From contig CAKNPS010000004.1 in assembly GCA_930990515.1 (NCBI GenBank), forward strand, positions 1 to 64,000: a DNA stretch of 64,000 nucleotides. Direction: 5' to 3'. Source of the DNA: an uncultured Clostridia bacterium (GTDB lineage Bacteria > Bacillota > Clostridia > Christensenellales > UBA1242). The position numbers were made by a program, and so were the translations under genes. Shown here piece after piece: positions 41,598 to 48,151 of the stretch. The stretch's first letter is position 1, and each line of letters starts with the position of its first letter. The notes beneath the pieces were generated by a model. That model was not told where the DNA came from. It was given only the letters and a program-made list of their open reading frames with translations, and did no database searches.

Positions 41598-42645
41598 ATA
41601 TTGTATTATGCTGGCATTTAGTGCAAAGCGGTGCCAAGTTTAAGTTGTACTTATCAACAATTTTTTTAGATTTTTTATAGACATCATTAAGAAAAGATGC
41701 AGAAGGATAATTGCCAATATTGTTGTAAGGTATGTAAGGGGATAACATTGGCATACAACCACACTTGCAAATTTCTTCAACTGCTTTAAGAGTGTCTTTT
41801 TTACTTTCTAAACCAACAATCAAGCCAGATCTTACGTTTTGCGAACCAAAGATTTCACTGGCAATTTTCAGGAAATAAAAATAATTATCTCTACCTAATT
41901 TATATTTTTCGGGGCAATATTTTGCACATATTTCGTTGTTATATAATTCAACATTTACCGAAAGTCCACTTACGCCAATTTTTTTAAGATGCTCTATATA
42001 AGGTTTAAATTGACTTCTATCTGTATAGCTATCAAAACCTCTTGGAGTTGTCATCACATCAAAATCGTATTTAGGAAACTTCTTACAAAAATATTCGTAT
42101 ACTTTTGTCAAATATTCTAAATCGCATTGTTTTGGACTCCCGCCAGATATAAGGATATGAGTTACTCTCTCATCTTTTAACAAATATTTTAAACAAGTAT
42201 TTATATCTTCAATACTATTTTTTTTGTATTTTATTGAATTCATAGAGCAGAATGCACAATGATTATTGCAGCCGTTTATTGGAGATATTCTAACACGATC
42301 AAAGTGAGAAACTGCTATATTTGATTTTAGTAAATCATGAGTTTTTTGATCAATGTTTTTAGCGATGCAAAGCCATGGTTCCCAAATTTTTATGGATTCT
42401 CTTATTCTTTTATGTTTAAGTATTAAATTATTTTGTTCTAATATAATTTTATATGAAGATTTGGAATTAATGCGACTTGTAACATAAAAATTGTTACCAA
42501 GTTCTATCATTATGCCAGTAGTTGTTATATAATCGTCGTTATAAAATTTTTCTCCAAAATTTTTGTATAAATATTTTAAAGCTTTATTTTCAATATCAAC
42601 CCCATTAGTCATAAGGTTAATTTTAATTTTTTGTAAATTTTTCAT
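41596..42645 (-). CDS. Radical SAM protein
   Basis: CNNHCAFC (CX3CX2C), ILISGGSPK, auxiliary C-terminal Cys. Confidence 0.88.
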   Translation of the reverse strand: MKNLQKIKINLMTNGVDIENKALKYLYKNFGEKFYNDDYITTTGIMIELGNNFYVTSRINSKSSYKIILEQNNLILKHKRIRESIKIWEPWLCIAKNIDQKTHDLLKSNIAVSHFDRVRISPINGCNNHCAFCSMNSIKYKKNSIEDINTCLKYLLKDERVTHILISGGSPKQCDLEYLTKVYEYFCKKFPKYDFDVMTTPRGFDSYTDRSQFKPYIEHLKKIGVSGLSVNVELYNNEICAKYCPEKYKLGRDNYFYFLKIASEIFGSQNVRSGLIVGLESKKDTLKAVEEICKCGCMPMLSPYIPYNNIGNYPSASFLNDVYKKSKKIVDKYNLNLAPLCTKCQHNTI

Positions 42646-42661
42646 CCGTAAATTTCCTTTT

Positions 42662-43606
42662 TTAGTTAAAGTTTTTTGTTAAAAGATTTAATTGCTTATC
42701 AAATAATGATTTTTTTCCTTTTTTTAACAACATTTCATTCAGTTTTGCTGTTGAACCTTGGAAGCGGGCGTTTATTTCCATAAAATATAAAGTGTTATTT
42801 GATAAAATAAAATCTATTCCAAGAACTCCTTGATATCCAATGTCAAGCAAGAATCTCTTCCCAATCTTTTTTGCTTCTCTTCTAACAAGATTTTCAGTAG
42901 AATTGCTTAAATTAAATAAAGCGCCATCATAATTCATCTGATTGTTATCGGTTTTTATGATTTGTTGGGAAGGGGTAAAATATTCCACTTGACCATTTTG
43001 TATAAAAAGATGTATATTGATAGGAAAAAAATTTTTTTGTAAGACTGAAATACAGTATGTTGTAAAATGTTTTAATTTTTTTAATTGTTGTTTGTAATTG
43101 TTTTTTGTAAAGATATATGTATTAGCTCCAGCGAAACCAAATTTTTCTTGCAGAACAAAATCACAGTTTTCTGTTTTCCAATGATTGAGTAGATAATTTT
43201 TTATTTTTCTTTTCCCATGAATATAATCATAATGTAAAATATTTGTAATATTTTTTAGTTTTTTTCTGATTTCAAATTTATTGTTAAGTAAATTATAAAT
43301 TTGATATTTATTAGCACTTAAAATGTGGTATTTTCGCAAATTAAAATGTTTTAAATTGTGTTCATTATAGCGAATAAAATATGCATTTTTGTTCTTTTTG
43401 ATTATCTTTTTTATGCATTTAATATAAAACCTGTCTATCTTATCTAAATCTGCAATATTATTGTGGTCCACAGATTTGTTAGGATAAACATCTTTAAAAC
43501 AAATATTGTCTTTCGTATTAAAATTCCTTTCTACAGTTATTGAACCACAAAAATTATTTTGAGTTTGTAAAATGTTATCGTTAATACCAATAAAATATAT
43601 GTCCAT
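42662..43606 (-). CDS. ATP-grasp domain protein
   Basis: KFGFAGANTYIF and GVLGIDFILSNNTLYFMEINARFQGST. Confidence 0.75.
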   Translation of the reverse strand: MDIYFIGINDNILQTQNNFCGSITVERNFNTKDNICFKDVYPNKSVDHNNIADLDKIDRFYIKCIKKIIKKNKNAYFIRYNEHNLKHFNLRKYHILSANKYQIYNLLNNKFEIRKKLKNITNILHYDYIHGKRKIKNYLLNHWKTENCDFVLQEKFGFAGANTYIFTKNNYKQQLKKLKHFTTYCISVLQKNFFPINIHLFIQNGQVEYFTPSQQIIKTDNNQMNYDGALFNLSNSTENLVRREAKKIGKRFLLDIGYQGVLGIDFILSNNTLYFMEINARFQGSTAKLNEMLLKKGKKSLFDKQLNLLTKNFN

Positions 43607-43758
43607 AATTTTTCCTTGCTATTCCTATCCTTATAAAGTTTATTATACATTAATTTTAATACAATGCAAAATGATTTAATTAAAATATAGATAATAATTT
43701 GCCTATAAAAATTTTTTATTAATGTTATATAAAATATTTTTACTTAATAGAATACAAT

Positions 43759-43935
43759 ATGAAGATTTTTACAATAAAAAAGCACACAATGTGTGTTCTT
43801 TTGGTGGGTGTAATTTTGATTTGCTCTATTGTTGGTGTTTGCTATGCTGTAAATGCGACAACTTCGCCAAAAGCATTATACACCATTGTCATTGATGCAG
43901 GGCATGGTGGAGTAGATGTCAAGTTAGGACAGTAA
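43759..43935 (+). pseudogene. Truncated 5' fragment of cwlD-like amidase gene (copy B, 58 aa ORF)
   Basis: MKIFTIKKHTMCVLLVGVILICSIVGVCYAVNATTSPKALYTIVIDAGHGGVDVKLGQ; gap-free length match to full gene through IDAGHGG. Confidence 0.88.
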
Positions 43936-43979
43936 GTTTTTAAAATTTTAATAGAAAAAAGACACATATTTTATAAGTG

Positions 43980-44015
43980 TAAAAAAAGCATATCGGTTGA
44001 TATGCTTAATTTTTT
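43980..44015. terminator. Terminator, GCATATC/GATATGC family
   Basis: aaaaaaagcatatcggttgatatgcttaatttttta. Confidence 0.65.
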
Positions 44016-44018
44016 ATT

Positions 44019-45056
44019 TTATAAATAGCAAGGATTTTCAACTTTCTCCCAAATATCTCGGACATATTCATTGTCTATCTTGGCGTTTTTGATAAAATCT
44101 TCCTTGTCTTTGAAATATGCAACTTCATCATCGTTTGGTCCCCAACTAAATTCAATTTTAGATAGTTCCTTATTTTTATCATGAATAAGAAATAAACAGA
44201 AATCTTTATTTTTATAACTAAATACAACTTCGCTATAAACATAAAGCATTTCCATAAATTCATTTAAGTTAGGTTTAAAGGGTTTTCCTTCTTTATAAAG
44301 TTGTTTGGCCTTATTTAATGAAATCAAGTTTGGAAAAAGGACGTCGTTTTTCATTTTTTCTCCAAGGACATCAAATTTCCAGCCACATTTATTGCATTCT
44401 CCATTTCCATATTGGTCTTTTATGCAATTAGTTTTGCACACAGGGCATTTGCAACTTCTATATATTCTTTTGAAAGAACTTTCTTTCCCACAAACTGGAC
44501 ACCTGCCTTTTTGCGAATTAACGGTGATATAACTTCCGCATGCACAAGTGTAGTGAGCGGCATAGAAAAAGCCCCTTCTCTTCACTGACATTTTTCTAAT
44601 GATTTCTTCAATTTGACTTGGCGAAGAGAAGTCGATTTTAATGCGAAACTCGCGTGATTTTGAATTTTTGATATTATTTTTGCGCTCTTTTGTATCCATT
44701 GAGTCAAAAAATTGATGATTGTCAGTGCTGTAAACACTAAACTCAAAGTGATTAAGTTTGGCAAAATTGAATTTTAAAATTTCATTTTTTGCGAGAGTAA
44801 ATTTGATAAAGCCAAGATAGTTTGTGGCGGTTGCAAGGTCAAATCCGATTTGAGTTTTGTATCCATGGAGACGGCAGGTGATAACAGGTATTGGATAATT
44901 TCTGTAAATCAGTTCTCCGTCAATACGAGAGGAGATTTGATTATTAAAACTTAGTGCATTCTCAATATGATAAGAAAAAAGTAATTTCAAAATTTCATCT
45001 GCTAAAGATAGTGCAGAGGAATAGAGCTTGTTTAATTGTAAGATTTTATCTTTCAT
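44019..45056 (-). CDS. Hypothetical protein with multiple zinc-ribbon motifs
   Basis: CACG...CPVCG...CKCPVCKTNC...CNKCG. Confidence 0.7.
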   Translation of the reverse strand: MKDKILQLNKLYSSALSLADEILKLLFSYHIENALSFNNQISSRIDGELIYRNYPIPVITCRLHGYKTQIGFDLATATNYLGFIKFTLAKNEILKFNFAKLNHFEFSVYSTDNHQFFDSMDTKERKNNIKNSKSREFRIKIDFSSPSQIEEIIRKMSVKRRGFFYAAHYTCACGSYITVNSQKGRCPVCGKESSFKRIYRSCKCPVCKTNCIKDQYGNGECNKCGWKFDVLGEKMKNDVLFPNLISLNKAKQLYKEGKPFKPNLNEFMEMLYVYSEVVFSYKNKDFCLFLIHDKNKELSKIEFSWGPNDDEVAYFKDKEDFIKNAKIDNEYVRDIWEKVENPCYL

Positions 45057-45238
45057 AAGTTTATTATATCAAGTTTTGAACCAACACACAAAGCATATTT
45101 TTAATTTTCTAAAATCTTTCTAGATATTTTTAAAAGACTTTTTTGTTTGGAAATAATTTATAATAAAGATTTTGTTAATTCAATATTTACTGTCATCTTT
45201 TTGTGATAATTACAAAATTTCTCAAATAAAATATTTTG

Positions 45239-45421
45239 ATGAAACTTAAATTTTTAATAATAAAAAAGCACACGTTGTGTGTTATTTTGGTGAGTGTGAT
45301 TTTGATTTGCTCGGTGGTTGGTGTGTGCTATGCGGTTAGGGTGGTAAGTTCGCCAAAGATAGTGCGCACCATTGTGATCGATGCAGGGCATGGTGGAGTG
45401 GATGTCAAGATAGGGCAGTGA
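45239..45421 (+). pseudogene. Truncated 5' fragment of cwlD-like amidase gene (copy C, 60 aa ORF)
   Basis: MKLKFLIIKKHTLCVILVSVILICSVVGVCYAVRVVSSPKIVRTIVIDAGHGGVDVKIGQ. Confidence 0.88.
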
Positions 45422-45462
45422 GTTTTTTATTTTAAAAGGGAAAACATATATATTTTAGGAGT

Positions 45463-45494
45463 ATAAAAAAAGCATATCAAATGATATGCTTTAA
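45463..45494. terminator. Terminator, GCATATC/GATATGC family
   Basis: aaaaaaagcatatcaaatgatatgcttt. Confidence 0.65.
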
Positions 45495-45510
45495 TTCGTT
45501 TGATTAAATT

Positions 45511-45804
45511 TTAAATTCCAAATGGATTGTTTTTTAAAAATTCTTCAATGTCAACTTTTTGTAGAACAAGTTTATCAAGTTCGTCCGCCAAAACTTTTTC
45601 GTCCATTGTCATAATATTGGGATTTTGATAGAAAAGGTCTGGCAAAGCTTCTTTTGGGTAGCCATAAAAATTTAAAACTTGTATCACACCTTTAACTTCT
45701 TTTAGTGTGGTCACATCAAGAGTCGGAGCGATGTTTTTCATATCTTCAATTTCATTTTTTGAAAACTTCATCTGGAGCAAAAATTTTTCCAAATCTTTTT
45801 CCAT
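45511..45804 (-). CDS. Small helical hypothetical protein, possibly mTERF-like
   Basis: SD ggagaataatATG; VLNFYGYPKEALPDLFYQNPNIMTMDEKVLADELDKL. Confidence 0.6.
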   Translation of the reverse strand: MEKDLEKFLLQMKFSKNEIEDMKNIAPTLDVTTLKEVKGVIQVLNFYGYPKEALPDLFYQNPNIMTMDEKVLADELDKLVLQKVDIEEFLKNNPFGI

Positions 45805-45805
45805 A

Positions 45806-47215
45806 TTATTCTCCTTTCCCTTTATCTTTTTTCTGCAAATCTTCAAATTTAGTTTCAAGTTTTTTGTCCCCATTTTTCTCGGCAAGTTTGTTATATTCGC
45901 TGTTTACAAACCTTACAACTTCTTTTGTGATTGGGAATTTTTCCATAAGTTCATTGCTTTCAATGCCATACTTTTTTTGAAACCTTTTTTCATTACATAA
46001 GATATCAGCGGGTTTTGCTCTTTCATTCTGCTTTATATATGCATATCTTGCCCAAGTTTTCTTTTCACTTGTCATATACCAAATTGTGTCAAGAAAACTT
46101 TTGTTCCCAAAATCAATATATAAAAGCATATATCTAAAAATAAAACTGTTTGATGGTGCAGTTAAAATGGAAGGATTTTTTATGATATCGTTTTTATCTA
46201 ATCCAATTTTGTCAATGTTTTTCTTCTTATCTAACACGCTTCCATTATTATAACCCAAAAGAGCAGGTAGTGTTTTAAACATTTTACTAAATTCAGTTTG
46301 TGTTAAATTGAATGTTTTCATATAAAAGTTTGCTTTATCTAAAACACTTTCATTATTTAAACTCAAAAGAGTAGGTAGTGTTTTAAACATTTTACTAAAT
46401 TCAGCTTGTGTTAAATCAAATGTGCTTTTATAAAAATTCACTTTATCTAAAACACTTTCATTATTATAACTCAAAAGAGCAGGCGAAGTTTTTAGCATTT
46501 TGTTAAATTCAGCTTGAGTTAAATCAAATGTGCTTTTATAAAAATTCACTTTATCTAAAACACTTTCATTATTATAACTCAAAAGAGCAGGCGAAGTTTT
46601 TAGCATTTTGTTAAATTCAGCTTGAGTTAAATCAAATGTCTTTTTATAAAAATTTACTTTATCTAGCACACTTTCATTATTTAAACTCAAAAGAGTAGGC
46701 AAAGTTTTAAGTATTTTGTTAAATTCAGCTTGTGTTAGATCAAATGTTTCCATATAAAAATTTACTTTATGTAACACACTTTCGTTGTTTAAACCCAAAA
46801 GAGTAGGCAAAGTTTTAAGTATTTTATTAAATTCAGTTTGTGTTAAATCAAATGTGCTTTTATAAAAATTCACTTTATCTAAAACACTTTCTTTATTATA
46901 ATTCAAAAGAGTAGGTAGTGTTTTAAACATTTTGCTAAATTCAGTTTGTGTTAAATTAAATGTTGTTAAATAAAAATTCACTTTGTCTAAAATACTTTCG
47001 TTGTTTAAACCCAAAAGAGTAGGCAAAGTTTTAAGTATTTTATTAAATTCAGTTTGAGTTAAACTGAAAGTTGTCATATAAAATTTTGCCCTTTTTAAAA
47101 TTTCTTCTTTTTCAAGGTAATAAATGGATGAAAGAAGATTCTCTTTTCTTTTAACATCTTCATCTGTCAAATCAAAATATTCTTTCAAGGTTTCTATAAC
47201 ACTTACTAAACTCAT
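45806..47215 (-). CDS. Tandem 36-aa helical repeat protein, mTERF-like
   Basis: Seven near-identical LLxxNNESVLDKVNFYxxTFxLTQxEFxKxxKTxPx repeats plus degenerate edge repeats; SD ttggag before ATG at 47215. Confidence 0.8.
   Translation of the reverse strand: MSLVSVIETLKEYFDLTDEDVKRKENLLSSIYYLEKEEILKRAKFYMTTFSLTQTEFNKILKTLPTLLGLNNESILDKVNFYLTTFNLTQTEFSKMFKTLPTLLNYNKESVLDKVNFYKSTFDLTQTEFNKILKTLPTLLGLNNESVLHKVNFYMETFDLTQAEFNKILKTLPTLLSLNNESVLDKVNFYKKTFDLTQAEFNKMLKTSPALLSYNNESVLDKVNFYKSTFDLTQAEFNKMLKTSPALLSYNNESVLDKVNFYKSTFDLTQAEFSKMFKTLPTLLSLNNESVLDKANFYMKTFNLTQTEFSKMFKTLPALLGYNNGSVLDKKKNIDKIGLDKNDIIKNPSILTAPSNSFIFRYMLLYIDFGNKSFLDTIWYMTSEKKTWARYAYIKQNERAKPADILCNEKRFQKKYGIESNELMEKFPITKEVVRFVNSEYNKLAEKNGDKKLETKFEDLQKKDKGKGE
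46260..47010 (-). repeat. 108-bp tandem repeats within the mTERF-like gene
   Basis: About seven in-frame 108-bp units; the units at about 46440-46625 contain an exact repeat. Confidence 0.8.
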
Positions 47216-47231
47216 TTTAATCTCCAATCAA

Positions 47232-47260
47232 ATTTTATCACAATCTATTAAAGTTGTCAA
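47232..47260 (-). promoter_or_regulatory. Promoter of mTERF-like cargo gene
   Basis: Minus strand TTGACA (47255-47260), 17-nt spacer, TAAAAT (47232-47237). Confidence 0.6.
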
Positions 47261-47339
47261 TATGAGGAGTAAGAGTTTTTGGCATCGATATATTCAAGCA
47301 TATTGTTATAAAGTCTAATTTTCAAAAATACAATACTTT

Positions 47340-48038
47340 ATGAAAGTTTTGACATTGAGAAAACGGGCGATTGTAATCGGGTTGTGTGTTTTGTTGTGCG
47401 TGGCGGGAGTGGTGATTTATTTCACTGCCATTCGTCCAACCTTCCAGCCCAAACCACAATACACCATTGTCATTGACGCGGGGCACGGTGGGAGAGATGG
47501 GGGAGCGGTTGGAAAGACTACTGAAACAACTGAAAGTTATTTGAATTTGCAATTTTCATTAAAACTCAAAAGCATCTGTGAAGAATATGGCTTTAAGGTT
47601 GTGTTGACACGAAAAGATATGAATGGGATTTATTCTGCTTTTGCTAGCAATAAAAAACGAAGTGAAATGGAAAAGCGAATGGAAATTATTGAAAGCGCAA
47701 ATCCTGATTTAGTTGTCAGCATTCATATGAATAGTTTTTCTAATTCTTCTGCTCGGGGAGCACAGGTTTTTTATGCAGAAAATTTTCCAGAAAACGAAGA
47801 ATTTGCCCAAACTGTTCAAGATGCCTTAAATGAGAAAATTCCTAATGCAAAGAAAACGCCAAAATCAAGCGACTTCTATGTTATTAACACCACATCAAAA
47901 CCAAGTATTTTGGTGGAATGTGGTTTCTTGTCAAACCCAGAAGAAGAACGCTTGCTTGTGAGTGAAGAATATCAAGAAGATTTTTGTTATGTTCTTTTCT
48001 ATGGAATTTTATCTTATTTTTCAGTAAACAATCTTTAA
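47340..48038 (+). CDS. cwlD: N-acetylmuramoyl-L-alanine amidase, CwlD-like
   Basis: N-terminal TM, TIVIDAGHGGRDGGAVG, LVVSIHMNSF, PSILVECGFLSNPEE. Confidence 0.88.
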   Translation: MKVLTLRKRAIVIGLCVLLCVAGVVIYFTAIRPTFQPKPQYTIVIDAGHGGRDGGAVGKTTETTESYLNLQFSLKLKSICEEYGFKVVLTRKDMNGIYSAFASNKKRSEMEKRMEIIESANPDLVVSIHMNSFSNSSARGAQVFYAENFPENEEFAQTVQDALNEKIPNAKKTPKSSDFYVINTTSKPSILVECGFLSNPEEERLLVSEEYQEDFCYVLFYGILSYFSVNNL

Positions 48039-48151
48039 AATTTTTATAAAAAATAAAAAAGTGACATTCTCACTCTTTTTTTGACAAAAAAATCGAAATT
48101 TTTGCTATAAAATTTGAAATTTTTAGATTTACAATCTTTTTGAGGTTGTAA

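Noticed and set aside
41540-45421. GTTAGGAC in the cassette junctions as an integron attC/attI core
   Set aside because: Does not match GTTRRRY exactly, no paired RYYYAAC arm seen, cargo genes have their own promoters and opposite orientation; integron relationship not supported.
45705-46000. Plus-strand ORFs 45705-45980 and 45707-46000
   Set aside because: Antisense to the mTERF-like gene and its partner; hydrophobic Phe/Ser-rich translation typical of reverse-complement artefacts.
46260-47010. 108-bp repeats as a possible CRISPR or intergenic satellite
   Set aside because: Repeats are contiguous, in frame, and encode a coherent helical repeat protein; no spacers.
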